From Methylobacterium oryzihabitans (GTDB lineage Bacteria > Pseudomonadota > Alphaproteobacteria > Rhizobiales > Beijerinckiaceae), in the NCBI RefSeq assembly GCF_004004555.2, contig NZ_SACP01000012.1, forward strand, positions 62,001 to 126,000: 64,000 bases of DNA, read 5' to 3'. The number at the start of each line of letters is the position of its first letter. The first letter of the stretch is position 1. The notes below the pieces were generated by a model. It made no database searches and was not told the DNA's origin. It worked only from the letters and a program-made list of their open reading frames with translations. Positions 48,590-58,185 of this stretch are shown here, piece after piece. The translations under genes were made by a program, and so were the position numbers.

Positions 48590-50462
48590 GGCGCGCTGGC
48601 TGCGCGCCCGCGTCCCGGCCGAGGCCGACCCGGTCACCGCCTGGGCGCAGGCGGTGGTCGCCGGCGAGGTGGTGGCCGGGCCGCATGTCCGCAACGCCTG
48701 CCGGCGCCACCTCCACGACCTGGAGGACGGACCGGGCCGCGGCCTGACCTGGGATCTCGCCGCGGCCCGGCGCGCGATCGAGTTCTGCCCCGTCGTCTGC
48801 CGGCTCAACGGCGGCCAGTTCGAGGGCCGGCCCTTCACGCTCCAGCCGAGCCAGGCGTTCAAGACCGGCTCGCTGTTCGGCTGGAAGCGGGCCGACGGCA
48901 CCCGCCGGTTCCGCCGCGCCTACATCGAGGAGGGCAAGGGCAACGGCAAGTCGCCGTGGGCCGCCGCCACCGGGCTCTACGGCATGGTCGCGGATGGCGA
49001 GGCCCGGGCCGAGATCTACGCCGCCGCCTCGAAGAAGGATCAGGCCTTCGTCCTGTTCCGCGACGCGGTCGCGATGGTCGACCTGTCGCCCGCCCTCGCC
49101 CGCCGGCTGGTGAAGTCCGGCAAGCAGCCGGTCTGGAACCTCGCCGACCCGCGCAGCCACTCGTTCTTCCGGCCGATCAGCTCGGAGGACGGCCAGTCCG
49201 GCCCGCGCCCGAGCTTCGCGCTCTGCGACGAGGTGCACGAGCACCGCGACGGCCGGGTGCTGGAGATGCTGGAGCGCGGCTTCAAGTTCCGGCGCCAGCC
49301 GCTGCTGGTGATGATCACCAACGCCGGCACCGACCGTAACTCGGTGTGCTGGGGCGAGCACCAGCACGCCGTGCGCGTCGCTGCCGGCACCCGCGACCCG
49401 GACCACGCCTTCACCTATGTCGGCGAGGTCCTCGACGACACCACGTTCTCGTTCGTCTGCGCCCTCGATCCCGACGACGATCCGCTGACCGATCCGGGCT
49501 GCTGGGCGAAGGCCAACCCGCTGCTCGGGGTGACCATCACGCGCGACTACCTCGCCGGCGTGGTCGACCAGGCCCGGCAGATCCCGGGCAAGCTCAACGG
49601 CATCCTGCGACTGCATTTCTGCGTCTGGACCGACGCCGAGACGGCGTGGATGGGCCGGCAGGCGCTGGAGGCGGTGCTCGCCGAGTTCGACCCGGTCGCG
49701 GAGCATGGCGGCAAGGACGCCCATGGCGGGCTCGATCTCGCGGCGGTCCAGGACCTGACCGCCGCGGCCTTCGTGGTCGAGACCGGCCGCGTCGCGGTCG
49801 CGCGCGAGGACGGTTCCGTTGCGCTCATGCCGACTTTCGATGCGTGGGTCGAGGCGTGGACGCCCGGCGACACCCTGAGCGCCCGGGCGCTGCGCGACAA
49901 GGCACCGTACGAGACCTGGGTGCGGGACGGCTGGCTGCAGGCGCCGCCGGGCAAGCTGATCCGCAACGACTTCGTGGTGGCCCGGCTCGCCGCGCTCAAC
50001 GCGACGTTCCGGCTCCGGCAGATCGCCTATGACCGGCACACCTTCCGCCGCTTCGAGGAGGATTGCGCCTCGTTCGGCCTGGACCTCGCCTTCGTCGAGC
50101 ATCCGCAGGGCGGCAAGCGGCGGGCGCGGCCGACCGAGGAGCAGGTCGAGGCGGCGCGGCGCGCGGGGGTCGAGGCGCCGCAGGGCCTGTGGATGCCGGG
50201 ATCGATCCGGGCGCTGGAGACGCTGATCCTGGAGCGGCGGATCCGGATCCGGCGCTCGCCGGTGCTGATCTCGGCCGCGATGAGCGCGGTGCTGTCGCAC
50301 GACCCCTTCGACAACGCCTGGTTCGAGAAGCGCAAGGCGACCAACCGCATCGACGCGATCGTCGCCCTGGCGATGGCGGTGGGCGCCGCGGTCGATGCGC
50401 CGCCCCCGGTCGAGACCAGCATCAGCGTCGGCTTCGTCGACCTGTGGGAGGAGGACGCGTGA
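48573..50462 (+). CDS. terL: Terminase large subunit
   Basis: 629 residues. Walker A EEGKGNGKSP (119-128), Walker B FALCDEVHE (Asp219-Glu220), then coupling motif ITNAGTDR. The nuclease domain has HGGLDLAAVQDLTAAA (metal Asp) and RIDAIVALAMAVGAA near the end. Motor and nuclease for packaging into HK97-like heads. Slightly longer than usual (~560). Confidence 0.93.
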   Translation: MRSSTEARWLRARVPAEADPVTAWAQAVVAGEVVAGPHVRNACRRHLHDLEDGPGRGLTWDLAAARRAIEFCPVVCRLNGGQFEGRPFTLQPSQAFKTGSLFGWKRADGTRRFRRAYIEEGKGNGKSPWAAATGLYGMVADGEARAEIYAAASKKDQAFVLFRDAVAMVDLSPALARRLVKSGKQPVWNLADPRSHSFFRPISSEDGQSGPRPSFALCDEVHEHRDGRVLEMLERGFKFRRQPLLVMITNAGTDRNSVCWGEHQHAVRVAAGTRDPDHAFTYVGEVLDDTTFSFVCALDPDDDPLTDPGCWAKANPLLGVTITRDYLAGVVDQARQIPGKLNGILRLHFCVWTDAETAWMGRQALEAVLAEFDPVAEHGGKDAHGGLDLAAVQDLTAAAFVVETGRVAVAREDGSVALMPTFDAWVEAWTPGDTLSARALRDKAPYETWVRDGWLQAPPGKLIRNDFVVARLAALNATFRLRQIAYDRHTFRRFEEDCASFGLDLAFVEHPQGGKRRARPTEEQVEAARRAGVEAPQGLWMPGSIRALETLILERRIRIRRSPVLISAAMSAVLSHDPFDNAWFEKRKATNRIDAIVALAMAVGAAVDAPPPVETSISVGFVDLWEEDA

Positions 50463-51757
50463 GGTTCTGGCGCCGCTCGGCGAGGGCGGCCGACAGGCCG
50501 CGCGTCGAACCCACGGTCGAGGCCTCGACCACCTTCCTGTCCTCCGACGCCGAGGCGTGGAACGACGCCCTGCCGGGTGGCCTCGGCGCCAGCGTGTCGC
50601 CGGCCACCGCCATGCGCCACGCCGCGGTCTATCGCTGCGTCAGCATCCTGGCCTTCGCCTCGGCGATGCTGCCGCTCAAGACCTACCGCGAGCTGCCGGG
50701 CGGCGACCGCGAGCCGAGTTCCGACCATCCGGCGGCCGACCTGCTGCGGGTGCGGCCCAATCCGCGCCTGAGCCGCACGATGTGGCTGCGCACCACGGTC
50801 GCCCAGATGCTGCTGCAGGGCAACGCGGTGAGCTGGATCGAGCGCAAGGGCTCGGGCGACCCGGTGGCCCTGTGGCCAATCCCGTTCGAGCGCGTGGCCA
50901 TCGACCTCGCCGGTGAGCGCCTGCGCTACCGCCTCGGCCTCGACGACGGCACCGGCATCGTGGTCGACCAGGACGACGTGCTGCACATCCCCGGCTCGCC
51001 GCAATGGACGGGCGTGAAGGCGCTGTCGCCGATCCAGGCGATGGCGGCGGCGGTCGGGCTCGGCATCGAGGCGGATCGCTTCGCGCAATCCTACTTCGAG
51101 AACGACGCCGCGCCGACCGGGTACATCACCTATCCGGACAAGTATTCCGGCGACAAGGACGAGCTGCGCAAGTTCTGGGTCCGCACCTTCGGCAAGGGCA
51201 ACCGCGGCAAGGGCCCGGCGGTGCTCGACCAGAGCGGCAAGTACGAGCGCATCCCGATCTCGGCGCAGGACGCGCAACTGCTCGACACCCGTCGGTTCCA
51301 GATCGAGGACATCGCCCGGATCTTCGGCGTGCCGCGGTTCCTGATGGGCATGGACGAGACCAGCTGGGGCTCGGGCATCGAGGCGCTCGGCATCGGCTTC
51401 GTCACCTACACCCTGGATCCGCACCTGTGCGCGATCGAGGACGAGGTCAACCACAAGCTCTACGGCCGCGGCCGACCCTCGCGGCCGGGCCCGAACCCCA
51501 CCCGCTACCTCGGCGAGTTCGACCGCGACGTGCTGGTGCGCGGCAACATCGAGAGCCGGTTCAAGGCCTACGGCACGGCGCTCGGCGGCTCGGCCGGCCC
51601 GGGCTTCATGACGCCCAACGAGGTGCGCCGGCGCCAGAACCTCCCGGCCCGGCCGGACGGCGACGGCCTGTCGGGCTGGGTCGCCAAGGCCGCCGGCCCG
51701 ACCGATCCGCAACAGGACCCGACCCGCGATGCGCCACCTGCTGACCCTGCTCAATAG
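50459..51757 (+). CDS. Phage portal protein (HK97 type)
   Basis: 432 residues: HAAVYRCVSILAFASAMLPL, LLQGNAVSWIER, FENDAAPTGYITYPDK, FGVPRFLMGMDETSWGSGIE, and GFMTPNEVRRRQNLP. Dodecameric portal through which DNA enters the head. GTG start overlaps terL stop (GTGA) after GGGAGGAG. Confidence 0.93.
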   Translation: MRFWRRSARAADRPRVEPTVEASTTFLSSDAEAWNDALPGGLGASVSPATAMRHAAVYRCVSILAFASAMLPLKTYRELPGGDREPSSDHPAADLLRVRPNPRLSRTMWLRTTVAQMLLQGNAVSWIERKGSGDPVALWPIPFERVAIDLAGERLRYRLGLDDGTGIVVDQDDVLHIPGSPQWTGVKALSPIQAMAAAVGLGIEADRFAQSYFENDAAPTGYITYPDKYSGDKDELRKFWVRTFGKGNRGKGPAVLDQSGKYERIPISAQDAQLLDTRRFQIEDIARIFGVPRFLMGMDETSWGSGIEALGIGFVTYTLDPHLCAIEDEVNHKLYGRGRPSRPGPNPTRYLGEFDRDVLVRGNIESRFKAYGTALGGSAGPGFMTPNEVRRRQNLPARPDGDGLSGWVAKAAGPTDPQQDPTRDAPPADPAQ

Positions 51758-52448
51758 CAACCGCGGCCGGGGCACCGGCACCCGCATCGTCCGGGCCGAG
51801 GACGGGTCGGAGACGGCGACCGTCTACGTCTACGGCGCGATCGGCGAGCATTACGGGGTCGATCCGCAGCAATTCGTGCGCGATCTCCAGGGCGTCACCG
51901 CCGCGACCCTGCACCTGCGCATCAACTCGCCCGGCGGCGACGTCTTCGGTGCCCGCGCGATGAAGACCGCCCTGGAGCAGCACGGGGCCACGGTGGTGGC
52001 GCACATCGATGGGCTCGCCGCCTCGGCCGCGTCGTTCCTGATGCTGGCGGCCTCCGAGATCGAGATCGCCGCCGGCGCCTTCGTGATGATCCACGAGCCG
52101 TGGAGCTTCGCGCTCGGCACCGCCGACGACCTGCGCGCCTCGGCCGATCTCCTCGACAAGGTCGGGCTGGCGATCGCCGCCGACTACGTCCGCCGCACCG
52201 GCGAGGGCGAGGCCGAGATCCTGGCGCTGATGAAGGCCGAGACCTGGTTCGATGCCGACGAGGCGGTGGCGATCGGCCTCGCCACCCGCAAGGCCGAGGC
52301 GCCGGCGGTCGAGAACGCCTTCGACCTCGGGGCGTTCCGGAACCCGCCCCGGGCCCTGACCAACCCGCCGCCCAAGCCGTTCGAGGCCGCGGCGGCCGAC
52401 CATTCCCGCTACGCCGCGCGCCTGCGCCTCTACGAGCGCGCCGCCTGA
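51729..52448 (+). CDS. ClpP-like head maturation protease
   Basis: 239 residues: LRINSPGGDVFGA oxyanion segment, GLAASAASFL (nucleophile Ser99), MIHEPW (His122). It would trim the major capsid N-terminus during assembly. 29-base overlap with portal. Confidence 0.92.
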   Translation: MRHLLTLLNSNRGRGTGTRIVRAEDGSETATVYVYGAIGEHYGVDPQQFVRDLQGVTAATLHLRINSPGGDVFGARAMKTALEQHGATVVAHIDGLAASAASFLMLAASEIEIAAGAFVMIHEPWSFALGTADDLRASADLLDKVGLAIAADYVRRTGEGEAEILALMKAETWFDADEAVAIGLATRKAEAPAVENAFDLGAFRNPPRALTNPPPKPFEAAAADHSRYAARLRLYERAA

Positions 52449-52476
52449 TCCCGCCACCCTCGTTCGTCCCCCATCC

Positions 52477-52499
52477 GCCGCCCGCCGAGGCGGCTTTTT
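52477..52499 (+). terminator. Terminator-like hairpin upstream of the capsid gene
   Basis: Stem 52477-52482/52489-52494 (6 bp, all G-C), 6-base loop, then TTTTT at 52495-52499. It lies between the protease and the major capsid gene on the same strand, 17 bases before the capsid start. Confidence 0.6.
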
Positions 52500-52515
52500 C
52501 GTTGGAGCACCCACG

Positions 52516-53769
52516 ATGACCGCGTCCGTCCAGGCCCTTCGCGAGGAGCGCGCCGCCAAGGCCCGCGAGGCCCGCAACCTCCTCGACACCAAGACCGGCA
52601 AGGACTGGACCGACGACGTCCGCAACCAGGTCGACGCCATCTACGCCGAGATCGACCGCCTCGACGAGCAGCTCGCCCGGTTCGACCGGGTGCTCAAGAT
52701 CGAGGATTCCCTGGAGCAGCGCGGGCGTGGGCTCCACGCCCAGAACGGCCTGTCGATCGACGAGAACGCCGCCACGATCCAGGCCGAGAAGGCGATCTTC
52801 TCCGCCTGGGCCCGCGGCGGCGTCGAGGCGCTGACCGACGACCAGCGCGCCCATGTCCGCGCCCGCCGCCAGGAGGCCGAGCGCATCTATGGCCAGCAGT
52901 CGGTCGGCACCGGCTCGCAGGGCGGCTTCCTCGTGCCGCGGGACTTCTCCGCGACCCTGCTGGAGCGCGTGGCGGCCTTCGGCGGCATGCGCGCCGTCGC
53001 CAGCGTGATCCAGACCGACGGCGGCGCCTCGATCGACTATCCCACCGTCGACGAGACCGCGTCGGAGGGCGAGCTGGTCGGCGAGAGCGTCCAGGCGAGC
53101 GGCGGCGACATCGCCTTCGGCACCACCAGCATCGACGCCTACAAGTACAGCTCCAAGATCGTCGTCATCCCGATCGAGCTGCTCCAGGACTCGCGCATCG
53201 ACATCGAGCCCTACGTCACGGCGGCGCTCGCCAACCGCATCGCCCGCGTCACCAACCGCCACTTCACGGTCGGGTCCGGCGTGAGCCAGCCGCGCGGCAT
53301 CGTGGTCGCGGCCGGCGCCGGCAAGGTCGCGCCCGCCGGCCAGACGACGTCGATCGGCTACGACGACTTCGTCGACATGGAGCACGCGATCGACCCGGCC
53401 TACCGCAGCAACGGCGGCTGGATGTTCCACGACCAGACCCTCAAGGCGGTCAAGAAGCTCAAGGATAGCCAGGGCCGGCCGCTGTGGCGCCCGGGCGTCA
53501 CCGGCGGCGACCCGGCCGACATCCTGAACTACGGCTTCACGATCAACCAGCACATGCCGGTGCTGGCGGCCGGCGCCAAGGCGGTGCTGTTCGGCGACTT
53601 CAAGAAGTACCTCATCCGCGACGCCATGGCGGTGACGCTCTTCCGCTTCGCCGACAGCCGCTACATGGAGAAGGGTCAGGTCGGCTTCCTGGCGTGGTCG
53701 CGCCACGACGGCGACCTCATCGACGCCTCGAACGAAGCGGTGAAGTCCTTCCAGACCGCCGCGGCGTGA
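52516..53769 (+). CDS. Major capsid protein, HK97 fold
   Basis: 417 residues. Residues 1-~75 are a coiled-coil delta domain (VQALREERAAKAREARNLLD) removed by the protease. The shell domain begins near VGTGSQGGFLVPRDFSATLL and contains ASIDYPTVDETASEGELVGE, RIDIEPYVTAALANRIARVT, HFTVGSGVSQPRGIVVAAGA and FADSRYMEKGQVGFLAWSRH. GGAG upstream of ATG. Confidence 0.95.
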   Translation: MTASVQALREERAAKAREARNLLDTKTGKDWTDDVRNQVDAIYAEIDRLDEQLARFDRVLKIEDSLEQRGRGLHAQNGLSIDENAATIQAEKAIFSAWARGGVEALTDDQRAHVRARRQEAERIYGQQSVGTGSQGGFLVPRDFSATLLERVAAFGGMRAVASVIQTDGGASIDYPTVDETASEGELVGESVQASGGDIAFGTTSIDAYKYSSKIVVIPIELLQDSRIDIEPYVTAALANRIARVTNRHFTVGSGVSQPRGIVVAAGAGKVAPAGQTTSIGYDDFVDMEHAIDPAYRSNGGWMFHDQTLKAVKKLKDSQGRPLWRPGVTGGDPADILNYGFTINQHMPVLAAGAKAVLFGDFKKYLIRDAMAVTLFRFADSRYMEKGQVGFLAWSRHDGDLIDASNEAVKSFQTAAA

Positions 53770-53832
53770 TGGAGCGGCCGGGCGCCCGACCGGCGTCCGG
53801 CCCCCGCAATCCGGCAACCGGGGCCGACCACC

Positions 53833-54105
53833 ATGTTCATCCGCATGCTCACCAGCCTCGCCGGTGATGCGTTCTCCTACGATCACGGCGAGACGGTCGC
53901 GGTCGACAACGCGATCGGCCGGGCCTGGATCGCGGCCGGGATCGCCGAGGCGGCGCCGGCGACGGCGGCGGCCGAGAAGGCGGCCAGGGATCTGCGCGGC
54001 CAGGTCGAGGACCTGACGGCGCGGCTGGCCGACGCCGAGGCCGACCGCGACGCCCTGCGCGAGCAGGTCGCCGCGCTCGCCGCCCAGCTCGCCCCGGCGG
54101 CGTGA
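53833..54105 (+). CDS. Small head-region protein
   Basis: 90 residues: beta-like start MFIRMLTSLAGDAFSYDHGE, then VAVDNAIGRAWIAAGIAE and a coiled-coil C-terminus (LRGQVEDLTARLADAEADRD). Pattern seen in small proteins after capsid genes; function unknown. Confidence 0.6.
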   Translation: MFIRMLTSLAGDAFSYDHGETVAVDNAIGRAWIAAGIAEAAPATAAAEKAARDLRGQVEDLTARLADAEADRDALREQVAALAAQLAPAA

Positions 54106-54701
54106 TGCTGTCCTACCGCCGGGTGACGGCGCCGGCCGGCTCCGTGCTGTCGGCCGCCGAGCTGCGCCGGCATCTGCGCCTCGACGAGGCCGACGCGGAT
54201 CCGGCCGAACTCGCGGCGGCGATCGCCGGCGCCGAGGAGCACCTCGACGGCTACGACGGCGAGCTGCGCCACGCGCTCCTCGAGCAGGACTGGGAGGCGG
54301 TCGCCCCTGGGCCCGGGCCGTGCGGCCTCGGCGAGGCCCGCGGCTTCCTGATCGACCTCGCGCCGATCGCCGACGTCGTGTCGGTCGAGTTCCTGTCGGG
54401 CGGCGCCTACCAGCCGCTCGGCGCCTGGCGCGAGCTGTACCCGTTCCGCCGACGCTGCGTCGCCCTGCTGCCGGCCGCCGGCGGCGCCTGGCCCGTGGCG
54501 GATCCGGACCCGGCCGCGTGGCGCATCCGGTTCCGCGCCGGCTACCCCGACGCCGCCGCCGTGCCCGGGCCGATCCGCGCGGCGCTGCTGCTCGTCGCCG
54601 GCGACCTGTTCGACAACCGCGGCGCCCGGCAGCCCGCGAGCCTCGCCGACAACCCCACCCTCGAGCGCCTGCTCGCCCGCTTCCGCCCCTCCGAGGCGTG
54701 A
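54105..54701 (+). CDS. Head-tail connector protein
   Basis: 198 residues in the gp6-like connector group: VLSAAELRRHLRLDEADAD, AAAIAGAEEHLDGYDG, IRFRAGYPDAAAVPGPIRAA, LLLVAGDLFDNRGA. Forms the ring under the portal. The ATG overlaps the upstream stop; a GTG one codon earlier is possible. Confidence 0.85.
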   Translation: MLSYRRVTAPAGSVLSAAELRRHLRLDEADADPAELAAAIAGAEEHLDGYDGELRHALLEQDWEAVAPGPGPCGLGEARGFLIDLAPIADVVSVEFLSGGAYQPLGAWRELYPFRRRCVALLPAAGGAWPVADPDPAAWRIRFRAGYPDAAAVPGPIRAALLLVAGDLFDNRGARQPASLADNPTLERLLARFRPSEA

Positions 54702-54734
54702 GGCCATCCCGGAGCCTGCCATGAGGAGCCAGCC

Positions 54735-55115
54735 ATGAGCGGTCCGATCACCACCGCCCCGCGCGTGAGCGACAACGGGGACGGCACCCACACGCCGCTC
54801 ACGGCGCGCGACCTCGCGGTCTACACCCTGCTGGCCGCCGCCAGCGCCACCGGCTCCGGCGTCGCCGGCATCCGCGGCGGCCAGTACGTCTACGCGATCG
54901 ACGGCACCTTCGGCGGCCGCACCGCGACGCTCCAGACCCGCGCCCTCGACGGCGTCGCCTGGAAGGACGTCAGGAACCCCGACGGCACCAGCCTCGCCGC
55001 CACCGCCGAGACGATGCTGACGCTGCTGGTCGGCCAGAACGCCGAGCTGCGGGTGGCGATCACCGGCTCGGGCGCGGCGGCGTCGCTCAACGCCACCCTG
55101 GCCGGGGTCGCGTGA
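54735..55115 (+). CDS. Hypothetical structural protein
   Basis: 126 residues rich in small and beta-forming residues: GQYVYAIDGTFGGRTATLQT, WKDVRNPDGTSLAATAETM. A beta-sandwich decoration or tail accessory protein is plausible. No known family. Overlaps the next frame by four bases. Confidence 0.5.
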   Translation: MSGPITTAPRVSDNGDGTHTPLTARDLAVYTLLAAASATGSGVAGIRGGQYVYAIDGTFGGRTATLQTRALDGVAWKDVRNPDGTSLAATAETMLTLLVGQNAELRVAITGSGAAASLNATLAGVA

Positions 55116-55462
55116 TGGCGGACCTGCCCCTCGTCCCCGGACAGCGGGTCACCCGCACGGCCCTCGGGCCGGGCGTCGCCGCGATCCCCGCCGGCAGCAC
55201 CGCGCCGATCGCGATCACCGGGCTCGGCGACGGCGAGACGGTGGCCGGCGTGACGCCCGCGGCCCGGTTCGCGGAGGCCGGCAGCAGCATCGTGCCGCGC
55301 TGGGGTGTCCCGGCCGGCACCTACCCGATCACCGTCACCACCAGCCTCGGGCGCCCGCTCGCCCTGGTGGTGACCGTGGTCGGGGCTCCCGCGGGAGGCG
55401 CCGGCGGCGGCGCCCTCGACTTCTCCGACCCCGCCAACAGCGGACACATCCCCGGCCTCTGA
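55112..55462 (+). CDS. Hypothetical structural protein
   Basis: 116 residues, beta-rich: IPAGSTAPIAITGLGDGETV, GVPAGTYPITVTTSLGRPLA, then a Gly-rich linker and a DFSDPANSGHIPGL tail. No known family; may be a decoration or fibre-like protein. Confidence 0.5.
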   Translation: MMADLPLVPGQRVTRTALGPGVAAIPAGSTAPIAITGLGDGETVAGVTPAARFAEAGSSIVPRWGVPAGTYPITVTTSLGRPLALVVTVVGAPAGGAGGGALDFSDPANSGHIPGL

Positions 55463-55481
55463 GCCTCCGGAGCACCCCGAC

Positions 55482-56270
55482 ATGCTGACCCGCGTTTCCG
55501 TGGCCCTGGCCGCCGCGCTCTCCCTGCTCGCCCTCTCGCCGGCGAGCGCGGCCGACAACTACCAGGTCAAGGACGGCAACGGCACCGTCATGACCATCAA
55601 GTCGAAGGACGTCGGCAGCGGCGTGCAGTCGCCGCAATTCGTGCCCTCGGACGCGAGCGGCAACGTCCTCACCGGGACCGCCGGCGCGCCCTCGACCGGC
55701 GCCCTGACCGTCCAGGGTCTCGCCGGCGGCACGCCGCAGCCGGCCGACACGGTGGTGCGCGCCACCGCCACCTCGCGCTCAACCGTCATCCCGGTCGCCG
55801 GCGTCTCGGCCGCGGTCTCGGCCGGCGGCACCGGCCACGCGGTCGGCGACGTGCTCACCCAGACCGGCGGCACCTGCACGGTGCAGCCGCGCTGGACGGT
55901 CGCCACCGTGGCGAGCGGCGCCGTCGCCACCGTCACCCTCAATGCCGCCGGCTCCTGCACCGTGCTCGCCACCGCGCCGGTCGCCACCACGTCGAGCGGG
56001 TCGGGCACCGGCGCGACGCTGACCCCGGCCTACGCCTCGATCCCGACCCAGGTCATGGCGGCCAATCCCGGCCGGCGCGGGTTCCAGATCCAGCCGCAGG
56101 GGTTGCCGGCCTACCTGTCGGGCCTCGCCACCGCGAGCGCCGACCAGGCCAGCCTCAAGCTGCCGGCCGACGCGCTCTACGAGAGCCTACCCCAGCACGT
56201 CGGCACCGGCGCGATCAGCGTCGTGGGCACCGCCGGCCTGCCGCTGCCGGTCTACGCCCGGGAATACTGA
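55482..56270 (+). CDS. Secreted-looking prophage protein with signal peptide
   Basis: 262 residues. The N-terminus (MLTRVSVALAAALSLLALSP, cleavage after ASA) is a clear Sec signal peptide, unusual in a phage structural block. The rest is Thr/Gly/Ala-rich beta sequence with GGTGHAVGDVLTQTGGTCTV and Cys pairs. No family recognised. Confidence 0.6.
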   Translation: MLTRVSVALAAALSLLALSPASAADNYQVKDGNGTVMTIKSKDVGSGVQSPQFVPSDASGNVLTGTAGAPSTGALTVQGLAGGTPQPADTVVRATATSRSTVIPVAGVSAAVSAGGTGHAVGDVLTQTGGTCTVQPRWTVATVASGAVATVTLNAAGSCTVLATAPVATTSSGSGTGATLTPAYASIPTQVMAANPGRRGFQIQPQGLPAYLSGLATASADQASLKLPADALYESLPQHVGTGAISVVGTAGLPLPVYAREY

Positions 56271-56309
56271 CCCGGCCCGCTCCCCCGTTCCTCGCGCTCC
56301 GGGCCTCCC

Positions 56310-57809
56310 ATGACGATCCTTCGCCGCGCGCTCGCCCTGTGGCTGGCGCTCACCCTCGCGCTCGCCTCCGGCGGCCCGGCCGCCGCCCGGATGCTGTTCG
56401 AGCCCAACGGCACCGGCCAGCTCCTCGCCCTGCCGATCGCCACCACCCTCGGCGCCCCGATCCCCGCCCCCAACGGCCTCGGCGTCGGGATGGGGCATTC
56501 GCAGATCGCCAACCAGTCGGCCGTCACCGGCACCGACGCCAACACCGCCCCGACCAAACCCTTCAACGGCGGCACCACCGCCCGCTCGGTCATGGAGCAG
56601 CTCGCCCGGGTCTCGGGCCAGCGCCTGTTCACCAGCGTGCGGCTGAACTACGGGCTCGGCAACGACACCAGCGCGGCCAGCAATTCCGGCCCGGGCCTGC
56701 TCGCCCGCCTGCCCGGCGCGCTCGCCGCCGCCCGCACCCTCGGCGCCGGCTTCTGCTACGTCGACATCGTCGGCAACAACCTCAACCGCACCCGCCAGGC
56801 CCCGGGCGTCGACGGCACCACGCGCTTCTCGGCCGCCAACACCCGCGCCGACCTCCAGCAGGTCGGCGCGGCCTGCCGGGCGCAGGGGATGATCGTCATC
56901 CTGCTCAACCTGCACCCGGTCGGCGGCGCGACCGTGCCGGGCAGCGGGTTCACCGGGGCGACGCTCCAGCTCGCCCGCGAGACCCGGGCCGCGGTGGCGA
57001 GCCTGCACAACCCGGGCCGGGGTTGGTACGTCGTCGATCCCTACGCCGTGCCGGGCCTGCTCGGCGACGAGGCCGCCGGCACGATCGCGGCCGGGATGTC
57101 GCCCGACGACCTGCACTACAACGGCCGCGCCGCCGCGATGGTGGCGGCGAGCGCCTGGGCGCAGCTGTCGGCGCAGGGCGCCGCGCCGCCGCGCGCCGCC
57201 GTGGTGCTGCCGGGCGCCACCGCCCTGCCGGGGGCGCTCAACACCCCCGACATGGCCGACGCCAACGCGGACGGCTACGCCGACGGCTGGCTGGCGCCGA
57301 CGGTCCCGTCCGGCATGACGCTCGTCCCGTCGATCCACACCGACCCGGAGACCGGGCTGCGCTCCCAGCAGATGACGCTCTCGGGCACGCCGGGCGCGGA
57401 CGCGGCGATGCTGTTGCGGCGCAACCTCGCCCCGCCGGGCGTCGTGGCGGGCGGGCGTCTGTCGGGGCTGTGCGAGGTCCAGGTGACGGCAGGCTCCACC
57501 GGGCTCGGCGGCGTCGCCTACACCCTGCGCCAGGCCTACGCCTACGGCGCGGGCAACACGGCCGGCAGCTTCCTGCCGGTCGCCGGCCAGTCGACGACCG
57601 CGGGAGACCGCGACCTCGGCGACGGCGTCCGGCGGGTGCTGATGTCCGAGGCGTTCGTGGTGCCGCCGGTCGAGAACGACGCCGACGCGCTCACCGCAGT
57701 CACGTCGCTGAGCGAGCAGGTGATCCTCTCCCTCAAGGCCGGGGTGCCGGTGAGCGCCACCGTGCGGGTCGGGCGCTGCGACGCCCGCTGGAACCGCGCC
57801 CTGCCATGA
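56310..57809 (+). CDS. SGNH hydrolase-like protein with signal peptide
   Basis: 499 residues. Signal peptide-like start (MTILRRALALWLALTLALAS), then a domain with GVGMGHSQIANQSAV (block I-like, GHSQ in place of GDSx), GNNLNRTRQAP, MIVILLNLHPVGG and the catalytic-type MSPDDLHYNGRAAA (Asp-x-x-His). The C-terminal ~220 residues (NTPDMADANADGYADGWL) look like a carbohydrate-binding beta sandwich. Possibly an esterase acting on host surface polysaccharide. Confidence 0.62.
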   Translation: MTILRRALALWLALTLALASGGPAAARMLFEPNGTGQLLALPIATTLGAPIPAPNGLGVGMGHSQIANQSAVTGTDANTAPTKPFNGGTTARSVMEQLARVSGQRLFTSVRLNYGLGNDTSAASNSGPGLLARLPGALAAARTLGAGFCYVDIVGNNLNRTRQAPGVDGTTRFSAANTRADLQQVGAACRAQGMIVILLNLHPVGGATVPGSGFTGATLQLARETRAAVASLHNPGRGWYVVDPYAVPGLLGDEAAGTIAAGMSPDDLHYNGRAAAMVAASAWAQLSAQGAAPPRAAVVLPGATALPGALNTPDMADANADGYADGWLAPTVPSGMTLVPSIHTDPETGLRSQQMTLSGTPGADAAMLLRRNLAPPGVVAGGRLSGLCEVQVTAGSTGLGGVAYTLRQAYAYGAGNTAGSFLPVAGQSTTAGDRDLGDGVRRVLMSEAFVVPPVENDADALTAVTSLSEQVILSLKAGVPVSATVRVGRCDARWNRALP

Positions 57810-57861
57810 GCCCGCGGGCCGGCCCCGGCCCGCCCCGTCCTGCCCCGCGAAAGGCTGCCCC

Positions 57862-58185
57862 ATGGATCCCGGCCAGTTCGACCGGCGCGTCACCGTGCGC
57901 CAGCGCCCCGGCGAGGGCCGCAGCCGCGGCGCCTATGCCGACGCCTTCACGGTCTGGGCCTGCTACCGCCCCGAGAGCGCCCGCGAGGCGGTCCAGGGCG
58001 GCCGGGCCCAGACCGTCGAGAGCGGCACGCTGGTCGTGCGCGACAGCGCCCGGATGCGCACCGTGTCGAGCGCCGACCGCGTCGTCCTCGGCGGCCGCGA
58101 CTTCGCCATCGAGGGCGTCGGCCTGCCCGACCGCCGCACCGGCCTCGTCACCCTGAAGATCGCCACCACCCTCGGAGGGCAGTGA
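57862..58185 (+). CDS. Phage head closure protein
   Basis: 107 residues: MDPGQFDRRVTVRQRP start, FTVWACYRPESAREAVQGGR, VVLGGRDFAIEGVGLPDRRT. Matches the SPP1 gp16/head-tail joining family. Overlaps the next gene. Confidence 0.85.
   Translation: MDPGQFDRRVTVRQRPGEGRSRGAYADAFTVWACYRPESAREAVQGGRAQTVESGTLVVRDSARMRTVSSADRVVLGGRDFAIEGVGLPDRRTGLVTLKIATTLGGQ

Noticed and set aside
54890..57893. Long minus-strand frames opposite the head-tail block
   Set aside because: Shadow frames; they cross several well supported phage genes.
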